Positions 10,422 through 19,882 of a stretch of 64,000 nt of DNA are shown piece after piece. The position numbers were made by a program, and so were the translations under genes. The stretch comes from Pelobacter sp. UBA6093 (GTDB lineage: Bacteria > Desulfobacterota > Desulfuromonadia > Desulfuromonadales > Syntrophotaleaceae): the NCBI GenBank assembly GCA_002435955.1, contig DIWZ01000024.1:1-64000 (forward strand). Reading direction: 5' to 3'. Under the pieces are notes generated by a model, which had not been told where the DNA came from, did no database searches, and saw only the letters and a list, made by a program, of their open reading frames with translations. Numbering within the stretch: the first letter of the stretch is position 1; the number at the start of each line of letters is the position of its first letter.

Positions 10422-12683
10422 ATGAGTAGTGAGATTCTACTTGCCGGGGTTATCATTCTCGGTATCATCGCAGTCCTCGACATCCTGGTCGGAGTGAGCA
10501 ACGATGCGGTCAATTTTCTCAATTCATCCATCGGTTCGCGGGTAGCCTCGCGAACCACCATCATGCTTATCGCCAGCGTCGGGATCATGGCCGGGGTGAC
10601 CTTTTCCAGCGGCATGATGGAGGTGGCGCGCAAAGGGATCTTTCATCCCCAGTTCTTTACCATGCCGGAGCTTTTGACCATCTTTCTGGCGGTCATGATC
10701 ACCGACATCCTGCTGCTCGATCTGTTCAACACCTACGGGTTACCCACCTCCACCACCGTCTCCGTGGTTTTCGAGTTGCTCGGCGCCGCGGTGGCCGTGT
10801 CGCTGCTCAAGGTCATGCAGGCCGGCGACAGCCTGGTAACCGTCGTGCAGTATATCAACTCGGCCAAGGCGATCACCATCATCATGGGGATTCTGCTTTC
10901 GGTGGCGATCTCCTTTGTTTGCGGTGCGGTGGTGCAGTTTTTTACCCGCCTGCTGTTTACCTTCGACTACCACCGCAGAATCAAGCGTTACGGAGCACTC
11001 TGGGGCGGCGTGGCGCTGGCGTCGATCAACTATTTCATTCTGGTCAAAGGAGCCAAGGGTGCTTCCTTTATCTCGCAACAGAATGCTGCCTGGATCAAGT
11101 CCCACACCGGCCTGATCCTGCTGCTTATCTTTGTCGTATCCGTGGTTTTCCTGCTGATTCTGCAGTTGATGAAAGTCAATATCCTCAAGCCGGTCGTGCT
11201 GGTCGGTACGTTCGCCCTGGCCATGGCGTTTGCCGCCAACGATCTGGTGAACTTCATCGGCGTGCCGCTGGCCGGCATGCAAGCTTTCAAAGCTGCCATG
11301 GCGACAGCCGATCCGCTCACCGCCACCATGGGGGCGCTCGGTGATAAGGTGCATCCGCAGACGGCCCTGTTGCTTTTGGCCGGAGTTATCATGGTTACCA
11401 CCCTGTGGCTGTCTAAGAAGGCCAGGACAGTCACCGAGACCGAACTCAAACTCAGCCAGCAGGAAGAAGGTAACGAGCGTTTCGAATCGATCTTTATTTC
11501 CCGGTCCATCGTGCGGCTGGTGCTGCACCTGTTTGAAACCGCCAGACTGATTGTCCCCCAGAGGCTGCGTACCTGGGTCAGCCATCGTCTTGACTCCAGC
11601 GTAGTCCCGTTGGTGGGGGTCGAGGGTAAAAAACCCTCCTTCGACCTGCTGCGCGCCTCGGTCAACCTGATGGTAGCCAGCGCCGTGGTTTCTTTCGCCA
11701 CCGCAAATAAACTGCCCCTTTCGACCACCTACGTAACTTTCATGGTCGCCATGGGGACCTCCTTCGCCGACCGGGCCTGGGGGCGTGAAAGTGCCGTTTA
11801 CCGTGTCACCGGGGTACTGGCCGTCATCGGCGGCTGGTTCATGACGGCGCTCATTGCCTTCACCTTTGCCGGGCTGTTTGCCGTCGTTATCTTTTACGGT
11901 AAGGCGCTGGGGGTGATTATCCTGCTGTTTCTGGCCGGAGCGCTGATGTGGAATGCGCATCGCAAGCACAAGGCCATGGAGGCAGAGGCTTTGCAGGAAA
12001 AGGTTTTTAATCTCAAGTCCGTCGCGGATCCTCTCGCCGGCGTCGAGACGACTTTCGAACATATGAGTTTACTGCTCAGGGAGATTCGCGCATCCCTCGA
12101 CACCGCCCTCGATGCTCTTTTCAGGCAGAATTTCGACCGCCTGGGGGTGGAGCGAAAAAATCTGAGGAAGGTCCAGCAGTGGGCGAACATCATCAGCGCC
12201 AATGTGTTCAAGGCGATGCGCCTGCTCGACCAGAAGGGGCTGGCGGTCTCCCACAAATACGCCCAGACGATTCGCCGATTACAGAAACTCAACGACGGTT
12301 ACCGGGATATTGTCCTGCGCGGCTACACCCATGTCGGCAATCACCACAAAGGGCTGCTGCCGGCGCAGATCGAAGAGTTGGAGCAGGTGCGCCGTCTGCT
12401 GTATGAAATCCTGCTGGAGGTGGAGGAGACATTCAGCCGCAAGCAAACCGCCAACCTCGAACGACTGATCGACAAAGACGCGCAGTTGCGGGCGCTTGCC
12501 GCCGAATTGAATGCCACCCAGGTTGCGCGGATTCATGACAATACCTGCAAGACCCGTCTGAGTATTCTCTATTACGCGATCGTCGGCAATGCGATGATGC
12601 TCTCGAAGCAGAGTCTGGAGCTGCTGGAGATTTTCGATCACTCCTTCGGGACCTTCGAGGAAGAGATGAGAGATGATTCCTGA
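10422..12683 (+). CDS. PiT-family inorganic phosphate transporter with C-terminal helical extension
   Basis: A 753-residue protein. The N-terminal part has two PiT-family signature regions: GVSNDAVNFLNSSIGSR near residue 25 and FAANDLVNFIGVPLAG near residue 270, each preceded and followed by membrane segments. After the last membrane segments (about residue 510) come roughly 240 residues of predicted helix, similar in character to PhoU-like or coiled-coil regulatory tails. It should take up phosphate with H+ or Na+. The large extended form is typical of PiT proteins in several anaerobes and Bacteroidetes. The start has a GGAAAGGA site upstream. Confidence 0.88.
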   Translation: MSSEILLAGVIILGIIAVLDILVGVSNDAVNFLNSSIGSRVASRTTIMLIASVGIMAGVTFSSGMMEVARKGIFHPQFFTMPELLTIFLAVMITDILLLDLFNTYGLPTSTTVSVVFELLGAAVAVSLLKVMQAGDSLVTVVQYINSAKAITIIMGILLSVAISFVCGAVVQFFTRLLFTFDYHRRIKRYGALWGGVALASINYFILVKGAKGASFISQQNAAWIKSHTGLILLLIFVVSVVFLLILQLMKVNILKPVVLVGTFALAMAFAANDLVNFIGVPLAGMQAFKAAMATADPLTATMGALGDKVHPQTALLLLAGVIMVTTLWLSKKARTVTETELKLSQQEEGNERFESIFISRSIVRLVLHLFETARLIVPQRLRTWVSHRLDSSVVPLVGVEGKKPSFDLLRASVNLMVASAVVSFATANKLPLSTTYVTFMVAMGTSFADRAWGRESAVYRVTGVLAVIGGWFMTALIAFTFAGLFAVVIFYGKALGVIILLFLAGALMWNAHRKHKAMEAEALQEKVFNLKSVADPLAGVETTFEHMSLLLREIRASLDTALDALFRQNFDRLGVERKNLRKVQQWANIISANVFKAMRLLDQKGLAVSHKYAQTIRRLQKLNDGYRDIVLRGYTHVGNHHKGLLPAQIEELEQVRRLLYEILLEVEETFSRKQTANLERLIDKDAQLRALAAELNATQVARIHDNTCKTRLSILYYAIVGNAMMLSKQSLELLEIFDHSFGTFEEEMRDDS

Positions 12684-12697
12684 AGAGGGCAGGCGAT

Positions 12698-13522
12698 TCA
12701 TTTATGTTTTTTGACCATAGGGCGGCCGTATAGGCCGCCCTTGTTCATTTTTCCGGTACCTGGTTCGCTTGCTTGGAATGAGCTGAGGAAGTCGATGAGG
12801 CGCGGCGATTCAGGCCGGTCGAGCACCTTTTCGGGGGGGCCGGATTCGACGATGCGGCCTTCGTCGAAAAAGCAGAGGCAATCCGCCACCCGGCGGGCAA
12901 AATCGAGGTCATGCGTGACCACCACCATTGTCATGCCGGCTGCCGCCAGACCGGTGAGCAGTTCGTTAATGCCCGAGATCATTTCCACGTCCAGGGCACT
13001 GGTAACCTCATCAAGCAGCAATACTTCCGGATTCATGGCCAGGGCCCTGGCGATGGCAACCCGCTGTTTTTGCCCTCCGGAGAGCTGCTCCGGCCATGCC
13101 ATGGCCTTCTCCTCAAGGCCAACCTGCTGCAAAAGCTGCATCCCCTGTTCGCGTGCCTTGCGTGTCGGCGTGCCGAGCACCTGTACCGGACCTTCGATGA
13201 TATTGTCCAGCACCTTACGGTGGGGAAAAAGATGGAAATGCTGAAAGACCATGCCCATTTTTCTGCGGTGGCGGCTCAACTCCGCAGGACGCATGTTTCG
13301 ATAGTCGACCGGCTCTCCTTTCCAGAAGATCTCTCCGCTATCGGGATATTCAAGCAGGTTAAGGCACCGTAGAAAGGTGCTTTTGCCCGATCCTGAAGGA
13401 CCGAACAGGGCATGAACCTGATGGCGGCGCACCTTGAAATCGACCCCATCGAGGACGGTGAGGGGGCCGAAACTTTTTCGCAATGCGCGGGTTTCGATTT
13501 CCACGCGGGGGCGGTCGCTCAT
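12698..13522 (-). CDS. polar amino-acid ABC transporter ATP-binding protein
   Basis: A 274-residue ATPase of the GlnQ/HisP family. It has a Walker A motif GPSGSGKS (residues 41-48), the ABC signature LSGGQ, and a Walker B motif LLLDEVTSALD, whose ExTSALD form is typical of amino-acid importers. The start at 13522 has GGGAG before it and overlaps the stop of the upstream permease-fusion gene (ATGA). Together the two genes make a complete importer. The last 15 or so residues (basic, after a glycine-rich stretch) extend past the usual family end and run through a hairpin. Confidence 0.92.
   Translation of the reverse strand: MSDRPRVEIETRALRKSFGPLTVLDGVDFKVRRHQVHALFGPSGSGKSTFLRCLNLLEYPDSGEIFWKGEPVDYRNMRPAELSRHRRKMGMVFQHFHLFPHRKVLDNIIEGPVQVLGTPTRKAREQGMQLLQQVGLEEKAMAWPEQLSGGQKQRVAIARALAMNPEVLLLDEVTSALDVEMISGINELLTGLAAAGMTMVVVTHDLDFARRVADCLCFFDEGRIVESGPPEKVLDRPESPRLIDFLSSFQASEPGTGKMNKGGLYGRPMVKKHK
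12720..12740. terminator. hairpin at the convergent phosphate-transporter/ABC ATPase ends
   Basis: A perfect 8-base stem, GGGCGGCC with GGCCGCCC, around a 5-base loop. It is followed by a T-rich stretch in the plus direction. It lies inside the last codons of the ABC ATPase gene on the minus strand, so that gene's C terminus is encoded by the hairpin. Confidence 0.65.
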
Positions 13523-15072
13523 ATCGATTCTCCCAAGGCCCTGCGGGAACGTCGCAGGCGGTTTTCCAGGGCTTTGACGCCGAGGGTGACCAGCGAGATC
13601 ATGGCAAGGTAAAACCCGGCGGCGCACAAAAACGGCAAAAAGGCCTGGCCAGTCTGAAACACCACATTGCGGGCGACATAGGTCAGCTCGATAAGGGTGA
13701 TGGCGCCGACCAGCGAGGTGTCCTTGATCAGCACGACCAGGTTGTTCCCCAGCGAGGGCAGCGCATCGCGAAACGCCTGGGGCAGGACGATCCGACGCAG
13801 GATTTTACTCCGGGTCATGCCGATGGACGCAGCGGCGTCCCACTGGCCCCGGTCCACGGCAGTGATGCCGCCACGCAGGGTTTCGGCATTGTAGGCGGTA
13901 GTGTTGACGATCAGCGCGATGAAGGCGGCTCCCAATGCGCCGATGGCCTCGAACCCGAGCAGGCGATTGATCAGCGTGGCCAGGGCGAAATAAGCCATGA
14001 ACAGCTGCACCAGCAGCGGGGTGCCTCGTACCACCCAGATAAAGCCGTTGGACACCCGGCGCAAGAATGGCTGCCGGGATACGGTGCCGATGCCGACCAG
14101 GGCGCCAGTGCCCATGGCTGTCACGGCGGTTACCATCGAAAGCAGCAGGGTAAGCACGGCTCCCCTGGCGAGCAGCGGCAGCATGGACGACAGGCTGTCG
14201 GCAAAAACCGGTTGTTGTGTTTCGGCAGCGGGCCGGATGCTTTGATCGGATCTAGGAATGTGGCGGGCATAATCGCCCCAGGCGGAGAACAGTAATTTGA
14301 GATCAGGAGTGGTTCCCACCCATTTGCGGTAGATTTTTTCGTAGGTGCCGCTCTGTACCAGGGCCAACAGGGCCAGATTGACCTGTCTGATCAGGGCCGA
14401 AGAGTCGGTGCGGGCGGCAATGCCCACCGCTTCACGGTATAGCAGATCGCCCCACGGCCGGATGTCTCCGGCCGCTCCTTGCCGGATATAGAATCCGCCG
14501 ACAATGCGGTCGGAAACGAAGGCATCAATTTTGTCAGTGTTCATGGCCGCGACGATTTCCGCTTCGCTGCCGTAGGTGAAAATGGACACCTGGGGAAACA
14601 GATCGGGATGTTCCTCGATGTAGTGGGCGTAGGTCGAGTCCTCGGTGACGCCGATGCGGCTGCCGCGCAGGTTATCATTGCCCCGGCGGGTGAAGATCTG
14701 GGCGCCGCTGACATAATAGGGCAGGCTGAACAGCATCTTTTCCAGCCGCTGCTGGGTAATCGCCATGGAGCCGCAGATCAGATCGTACTTGCCGGTCTGC
14801 AATCCGGCCTGGATGCCGGCCCAATCGGTTTGTATCAGCTGCGGTGCGTATCCCATCTGTCTCGCCAGTTCCCGGGCCATGTCGGCATCGAAGCCGACCA
14901 GTTTACCGGCGGCATCGGTGGTGGAAAACGGCTGGAAGGCACCGGACATGGCGAGCCGTAAGCTGCTGTCATTCATGTCGGAGGCCCCGGCTGCGACCCG
15001 GAACGGCAGCAGGGCAAGGCACGCCAGCAGCACCAGGCTGAGGATTCCGGGAGTTTTTTGCAGTTTGTTCAT
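13519..15072 (-). CDS. amino-acid ABC transporter: fused periplasmic binding protein and permease
   Basis: A 517-residue fusion. A signal peptide (about 1-28) is followed by an SBP_bac_3 binding domain (about 30-260) with the GFDADMARELARQMGY motif, then a linker, then a His/Glu/Gln/Arg-type permease domain (about 290-510) with an EALRGG-like EAA segment (AETLRGGITAVDRGQWDAAASIG). The binding domain is tethered to the transporter rather than free. The ligand is probably a polar amino acid. I start at ATG 15072, just before the signal peptide, not at the upstream in-frame start. Confidence 0.9.
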   Translation of the reverse strand: MNKLQKTPGILSLVLLACLALLPFRVAAGASDMNDSSLRLAMSGAFQPFSTTDAAGKLVGFDADMARELARQMGYAPQLIQTDWAGIQAGLQTGKYDLICGSMAITQQRLEKMLFSLPYYVSGAQIFTRRGNDNLRGSRIGVTEDSTYAHYIEEHPDLFPQVSIFTYGSEAEIVAAMNTDKIDAFVSDRIVGGFYIRQGAAGDIRPWGDLLYREAVGIAARTDSSALIRQVNLALLALVQSGTYEKIYRKWVGTTPDLKLLFSAWGDYARHIPRSDQSIRPAAETQQPVFADSLSSMLPLLARGAVLTLLLSMVTAVTAMGTGALVGIGTVSRQPFLRRVSNGFIWVVRGTPLLVQLFMAYFALATLINRLLGFEAIGALGAAFIALIVNTTAYNAETLRGGITAVDRGQWDAAASIGMTRSKILRRIVLPQAFRDALPSLGNNLVVLIKDTSLVGAITLIELTYVARNVVFQTGQAFLPFLCAAGFYLAMISLVTLGVKALENRLRRSRRALGESI

Positions 15073-15303
15073 GGGTAAAAACCTTTTTTTCGGGGTTGCG
15101 TTCACCCTAACAGATTCGCGGGGGTATGACAAATCAGCCCCTGACGCAGGAAGATTCGCGCCATACCGATGATTTCAGCCTATGGAAGAGGAGTCTTTTT
15201 GCCGATAAGGAATAATTGGGGTCATGTTCCATGGAAACCCCTGTATTCCACAAAAGCGTTAACAGGTTTGGTGGGGTAATTTATGTTGCCGAAGGAGGGC
15301 CAT

Positions 15304-16143
15304 GTGAGTTGGGTAAAAATCGGAATGTCCATGGGTGGGCTATTACTGCTGGTGCTTTTTTCAGGTTATTCGAATAGCGGCTTGAGCGCCACGAACGGTA
15401 AGGGATATCAGCTGCAACAGCATCAGGGGCGCTATTTCCGGGTTGCCGTGCCTAACGGCTGGCAGATCAGGGAAAACGCCAGCGCCGTGGAAGTCGGCGC
15501 GCCGGACGGAAAAACCGGCTACAGTTTCGTGCTGCTCATGGGCGGTTTCGGCCGGATGACCCCTCAGGCCTTTCTCAACATGCAGCTGCAGAACGGACCC
15601 TACCAAAACCCCCGGGTTCTCAAGCTCACAGTTTTGCCCAACCAGCCGGGACCCATGGGTATCCCCTGGCAGGTTATCGAGGCGGATTTGCGGTTTGGTT
15701 ACCAGGGGACGCAGGTCGATGCCCATGCGGTTTGCGCGGTGATTCAGGGTGCCGGACAATACAGCGCCGTGCTCAGGGCATATCAGGCCCCCACCGGCAA
15801 CTGGAAGTCGGTGCGCGGCCTGCTGGCGGCGGTGGATGAAAGTCTGCGGATCACCAATCCGTATCAGGTTGCCGGGGTGGACAAAATCCAGCTGCCCAAG
15901 GGCACTTCCCACGATGAGATTTATGGTAGCTACAACCAGGGCTACAATCAGCGCCAGGCCCAGAGTGCGGACCGGCTGTCCAAACAGCAGCATGAGGCGA
16001 CCATGGGATATGAGCGGATGAAGGATCCGAATACCGGCCGGTTCTACGATATGCCCATGTCCCGCTATGATCCGAGCGTCGGCGGCTACCGCAATCCCAA
16101 CGATCCGACCCAGCTGCTGGTGCCGGCAGCTCCGGGTGAATAG
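15304..16143 (+). CDS. exported protein of unknown function
   Basis: A 279-residue protein with a hydrophobic signal segment at about residues 6-22 and no lipobox. The central part (about 35-185) has the look of a PsbP/DUF1795-like fold: GRYFRVAVPNGWQIRENASAV followed by a GYSFVLLMGGF strand, but I cannot confirm a family. The C-terminal 80 residues are rich in Tyr, Gly, Asn, Gln and Pro, ending in a GGYRNPNDPTQLL region. I use the GTG at 15304 with GGAGG five bases before it, rather than an ATG 21 bases upstream. Convergent with the next gene. Confidence 0.7.
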   Translation: MSWVKIGMSMGGLLLLVLFSGYSNSGLSATNGKGYQLQQHQGRYFRVAVPNGWQIRENASAVEVGAPDGKTGYSFVLLMGGFGRMTPQAFLNMQLQNGPYQNPRVLKLTVLPNQPGPMGIPWQVIEADLRFGYQGTQVDAHAVCAVIQGAGQYSAVLRAYQAPTGNWKSVRGLLAAVDESLRITNPYQVAGVDKIQLPKGTSHDEIYGSYNQGYNQRQAQSADRLSKQQHEATMGYERMKDPNTGRFYDMPMSRYDPSVGGYRNPNDPTQLLVPAAPGE

Positions 16144-16310
16144 CGTCGATGGCAATGCCGGCAGGGATCCTGACGGCTAGCTGTTACTCGGGCTTCTGGC
16201 GGAAGGGGCGAAATTGCTTGATGGGTTTGCCTCCCTTGGTTTTGGCTCTGAGTTGTGAGTTCGAGAGATTCCAACATAACCCACGTTTGCAAGGGGCAGG
16301 TCTTTTTTTG

Positions 16311-17207
16311 TCAAATGTCAGCCATTATGTCTAGGGTACCAGTGGTCGGCCGTTTTCGGCATCCGGTGGGCTGGTGCCGTTTTTGCCTTCTTGCGGCTAT
16401 CCCGAGCACCAGCACGAAGGGGAGCAGGCAGTATACAGCCCACCACTGCAGACGCGCGATTTCATTTGCGGCCAGACTCTCCGTGAACGGCAGGACGTGC
16501 AGGCTGCGACCTTGAAACAGAGTTCTGGTGACATGAGGATTATACCAGACCGCCAGTTGCGCCCCGGGGGGGAACCGTCGGCGCAGGCCGGCATACCCCA
16601 AGGCATCAGCATCGGCCAGAGTCGGGGCGTAAAAGCGTTCGGATCGCCCGGCGATGTGCCCTTCGAAGCCCCACCTCAGCCCGCTTTCATCGTCAGTCTG
16701 GTAATGCAGGGCCTCTACGCTGAAGGTGGTTTGTTGGTAGCCGTCGTGATGGCTCAGGACGATGATGGCGGCCGCCACATCGACGAGGTGGACAAACATC
16801 CAGGTGAATGTCGCGATGACCGCCAGGGTCAAGAGCAGACTTGCCCGCGATGCACTTCTGGCCGCCTTGCCGGGGGTTGCTGCGATGTCAGGTTGTTCGG
16901 CGAGCCAGACCTCGACCGTGTCCCTGGCGTCCTTGAGCCCCAGGGGTTGAGCCAGCCGCAGACGCTTGATTGCTTCGATCTTGTTGCCCGAATGCAGGGC
17001 TGCGACCACATCCTCCGGTAATTGCAGTGTTTGCGGGCGTACTTGCGCGGGACTTGAACAACGGGCTGCGGATCCGCTTCCCTGCCAGGATTCAACCGCC
17101 GCCTTGGCCTCTGCGAGGCCCATGTGTCGAGCCTGGCGCAGACGCTTGATCGCTTCGATCTTGTTGCCGTGGCTCAGAGCCTCAATGACATAGTCCGGTA
17201 AGTCCAT
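16311..17207 (-). CDS. membrane protein with two L7/L12 C-terminal-like repeats and a DUF3592-like domain
   Basis: A 298-residue protein. Residues 3-42 and about 63-102 are two related repeats (GNKIEAIKRLR core) resembling the C-terminal domain of ribosomal protein L7/L12, which in other proteins marks a small helical fold. Then come a membrane segment (about 123-150), an extracytoplasmic region with a GYAGLRRRFPPGAQLAVWYNP segment like DUF3592, and a final membrane segment (about 255-275). The two repeat coding stretches (16971-17002 and 17141-17172) are nearly identical in DNA, pointing to recent duplication or conversion. Function unknown. Start at the ATG at 17207. Confidence 0.65.
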   Translation of the reverse strand: MDLPDYVIEALSHGNKIEAIKRLRQARHMGLAEAKAAVESWQGSGSAARCSSPAQVRPQTLQLPEDVVAALHSGNKIEAIKRLRLAQPLGLKDARDTVEVWLAEQPDIAATPGKAARSASRASLLLTLAVIATFTWMFVHLVDVAAAIIVLSHHDGYQQTTFSVEALHYQTDDESGLRWGFEGHIAGRSERFYAPTLADADALGYAGLRRRFPPGAQLAVWYNPHVTRTLFQGRSLHVLPFTESLAANEIARLQWWAVYCLLPFVLVLGIAARRQKRHQPTGCRKRPTTGTLDIMADI

Positions 17208-17296
17208 GATCAGGTTCCCATGCTTGAAATAGTGGTGCAACGGGGTAAATTTATAGCAGATATCAACGCGGAAGTATTAAAAAAGAGGTGAGGACA

Positions 17297-17695
17297 ATGA
17301 AACACTCGAATCCGCTGGATGTGGGTATTTTGTTGCTGATCCTGGCCTTATCCGCCTGCGCCGGGAAGACGACCGAGGTATCCGTGGTGCCCGCCGACGG
17401 GAAAAGGGGGGTTGTCATTCGAGCCAGCAGTTTTTCGCTTACGCCGGCAGTGATTCGGGCGCATAATGGGGATCACCTGTTGCTCCAGGTAACGAATGCG
17501 GCAGGAACGGTTCATAATTTGACCATAAAGAAACCCGGTGGTGAAATCGTCAGGAGTGTCGATCTGGGCGCCGGCGAATCGGTCGAGGTCCCCTTGGACC
17601 TGACGGAGAGCGGCACCTGGAAATTTTATTGCAACAAACCTTTCCATGAGACACTGGGCATGAGTGGCAGCATCGAGGCGATGCCGCCGCCGTGA
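17297..17695 (+). CDS. blue-copper (cupredoxin-like) lipoprotein
   Basis: A 132-residue protein with a lipobox, LSAC, whose Cys21 would be lipidated. The rest is a short beta-rich domain with the type 1 copper ligand set His73, then Cys112-x4-His117-x4-Met122. That spacing is the classical plastocyanin/azurin loop. It should be a membrane-anchored electron carrier in the periplasm. The start at 17297 has GAGG at good distance; a GTG 9 bases upstream is less likely. The gene stands alone between convergent and divergent neighbours. Confidence 0.85.
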   Translation: MKHSNPLDVGILLLILALSACAGKTTEVSVVPADGKRGVVIRASSFSLTPAVIRAHNGDHLLLQVTNAAGTVHNLTIKKPGGEIVRSVDLGAGESVEVPLDLTESGTWKFYCNKPFHETLGMSGSIEAMPPP

Positions 17696-17761
17696 TGCTT
17701 GAGTTGTTTTCATCCTGAGGTGGTTCTTTTTCCCAATCCCAGAGACCATCGAAATCAACAT

Positions 17762-18106
17762 TTACCCCCGCACCCGCGCCACCTCGAGCACCGGCACCTT
17801 GCTCAGGGCACAGAGTTCTTCCTTCAGAGCTCCGGCCAGGATGTCCATGCCCGGGGCTTTGCCGAGCCCCATGTCCTCGGTGGCCATGGCCAGCAGCACC
17901 AGATCGGGCTGCGCCTGTTCCAGTACCGTCTCCAGGGTCAACGGCGTCAGGACTTCGTGAATATCCACCTGATCGATAATCCCCTCATCCACAGCGTAAT
18001 GCTCCTGGCGGGGATCGGCGGTGATGATCTCGATAAGAGGATTTTTGCGCAGTTGTTTAAGCACCTTGGCTCCGGTGCGACCGGCGCCGATCACCAGAAT
18101 TCGCAT
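17762..18106 (-). CDS. stand-alone TrkA-N (RCK) nucleotide-binding protein
   Basis: A 114-residue protein made of a single Rossmann-type TrkA-N domain: an N-terminal MRILVIGAGRTGAKVLKQL motif that binds NAD(H) or ATP, and an acidic residue after the second strand (TADPR). It lacks the RCK-C half. Such domains gate K+ channels and other ion transporters. It lies downstream of an SLC13 permease and an MscS channel on the same strand and is probably cotranscribed with them. The start at 18106 has a GGAGG site; a longer in-frame start exists upstream. Confidence 0.8.
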   Translation of the reverse strand: MRILVIGAGRTGAKVLKQLRKNPLIEIITADPRQEHYAVDEGIIDQVDIHEVLTPLTLETVLEQAQPDLVLLAMATEDMGLGKAPGMDILAGALKEELCALSKVPVLEVARVRG

Positions 18107-18166
18107 GGTTCCTCCTTTCAACTTCACGATCGTTGATCCCTGGCCCCTGCACCTTGGACCTTGGAC

Positions 18167-19882
18167 TCACCCAACATACCCGATCCGGGCAAACAGGTAG
18201 AACAACCCCGCCAGCACCAGGGAGCTGACCAGAGTCATGAGCAGCCCGTAACGCAGCATGGTGCCTCGAGGTACGATCCCCGTGGCGGACACCAGGGCCA
18301 TGCGTCCGGAAGCCGATGGCAGGGAGTAACCAAACGTGGTCGCCAGGGTCACGGACAACACCAGCAGCACCGGATCCAGGGCCGGATTGTCTCGCGCCAG
18401 CGCGATAAGCACCGGGACGAATACCGCGGCGATGGTGGTATTGTTCAGCAGGTTGGTGAGCAGGGCGGAGATCGTTACCAGCAACATCAAGGTGATGAGC
18501 AGCGACGGGCCGGTCACCAACGGACGGATCAAAAGAGCAAACCATTCGGTGACGCCGGTGCGGACCAGGGCTTCACCCAGACTGAGACCGGCACCGATAA
18601 TCAGAAAGATGCCCCAGCTGATGCCTTTGAGGTCTTCCCAGTCGATGATTTCCCGGATCGCCAGGTAACAGACCGCCATCACCGCCACCAGGGCGGCAGA
18701 AAAAAGCGTATGCGGCAGCCCCAGGGCGGTTTCCAGAAAGGGTCCTCCGACCCACAGGCAGGCGGTCACCAGCAGCATCACGAGGATCTCCCCCTCCACG
18801 CGGCTCATGGGGCCCATGTCCATTACCTGCTGGCGCGCCGGTTCCACGTCGAGACGGACGACGGTTATCGGCATGAGCTTGTAGAGCAGAAACCAGGTCA
18901 GGGGAAAAATAACCACAAAAGCCGGCAGGCCGTATTTCAGCCAGTCGAGAAACGTCCAGGGCATGAGCTGGCTCAAAAAGCCCGAGGCCACGGCGTTGGC
19001 GGCGGCGCCCAGGATGGTGACCATACCCCCCACGCTGGCGCTGTAGGCAATGCCGAGGGCGAGCAGGGCCAGCAGATCGGCGGCCTCGTCCTTGTGGGTA
19101 ACCTGCCGGGAGATGGTCATGGCGACGGGGATCAGCATGGCGGCGGTGGCGGTATTGCCCACCCACATGGAAAACAGGGCGGAAATGCTCATCAATCCCA
19201 GCAGCAGGGCACCGGTGCCGCCCCCCGAAGCGACAATGGTAGCCAGGGCCAGACGCCTTGTCAGGCCGTGCTTGCGCAGTGCTTCGGCCAGAAACAGGCT
19301 GGCCAGGATCAGAAACACCACCGGACGGGAAAAGGTCTCAAAGGACTGGGGGGTGGTGGCGATCCCCAGTACCACCTGCGCGACCGGCACCATGAGGGCG
19401 GCGATGGGCAGGGAAACCGGTTCCAGGGCCAATACCCCGGCGGTAAAGACGAAGGCGGCCAGACCGCGCTGCCCGGCGGCGGACAGCCCTTCGGGGAGGG
19501 GCAGCAACAGCACGCCGCCGGTCATGGCCAGCACCAGGCCGAAACGTCCGACAAAACGCCACACCCGGCCGACGCCGCTGAGCACCATCGGACGCAGCAC
19601 CCGCAGCGGTTCTCTGAATCCGCTGCTTTCTTCCGCTTGGGGTCGGATGGACAGACGTAGTTTGGCCAGCAGCGGTTCGACAATGACCAGTTCCCCGCGC
19701 AGCAAACCCTTGACGAAGCGTCCCAGAACGCGAGCGGCACTCCCTCCCCGGTGCCGCTGCAGCGCTTCCACCGCCTGCCGGCAGCGGCGGCATCGCAGCA
19801 GGTGGACCTCGGCTTCCCTGGCCGCCTGGCCGGTAAGTTCCCCGTCCACATAGTCCCGCACCCGGATATGGCGCTGCGTCAT
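18167..19882 (-). CDS. SLC13 (DASS) permease with an N-terminal zf-HC2 anti-sigma-type zinc finger
   Basis: A 571-residue protein. The first 45 residues (YVDGELTGQAAREAEVHLLRC region) match the zf-HC2/anti-sigma zinc-binding fold with His27-x3-Cys31-x2-Cys34. From about residue 110 onward it has around 12 membrane segments with SLC13/DASS family motifs (for example LFSMWVGNTATAAMLIPVA near residue 235 and a second TATTFGYSLPSASGR half). The permease should import anions such as dicarboxylates, sulfate or phosphate with Na+. The zinc finger could sense redox or bind a partner; this is inference. It overlaps the upstream MscS gene by ATGA. Confidence 0.85.
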   Translation of the reverse strand: MTQRHIRVRDYVDGELTGQAAREAEVHLLRCRRCRQAVEALQRHRGGSAARVLGRFVKGLLRGELVIVEPLLAKLRLSIRPQAEESSGFREPLRVLRPMVLSGVGRVWRFVGRFGLVLAMTGGVLLLPLPEGLSAAGQRGLAAFVFTAGVLALEPVSLPIAALMVPVAQVVLGIATTPQSFETFSRPVVFLILASLFLAEALRKHGLTRRLALATIVASGGGTGALLLGLMSISALFSMWVGNTATAAMLIPVAMTISRQVTHKDEAADLLALLALGIAYSASVGGMVTILGAAANAVASGFLSQLMPWTFLDWLKYGLPAFVVIFPLTWFLLYKLMPITVVRLDVEPARQQVMDMGPMSRVEGEILVMLLVTACLWVGGPFLETALGLPHTLFSAALVAVMAVCYLAIREIIDWEDLKGISWGIFLIIGAGLSLGEALVRTGVTEWFALLIRPLVTGPSLLITLMLLVTISALLTNLLNNTTIAAVFVPVLIALARDNPALDPVLLVLSVTLATTFGYSLPSASGRMALVSATGIVPRGTMLRYGLLMTLVSSLVLAGLFYLFARIGYVG

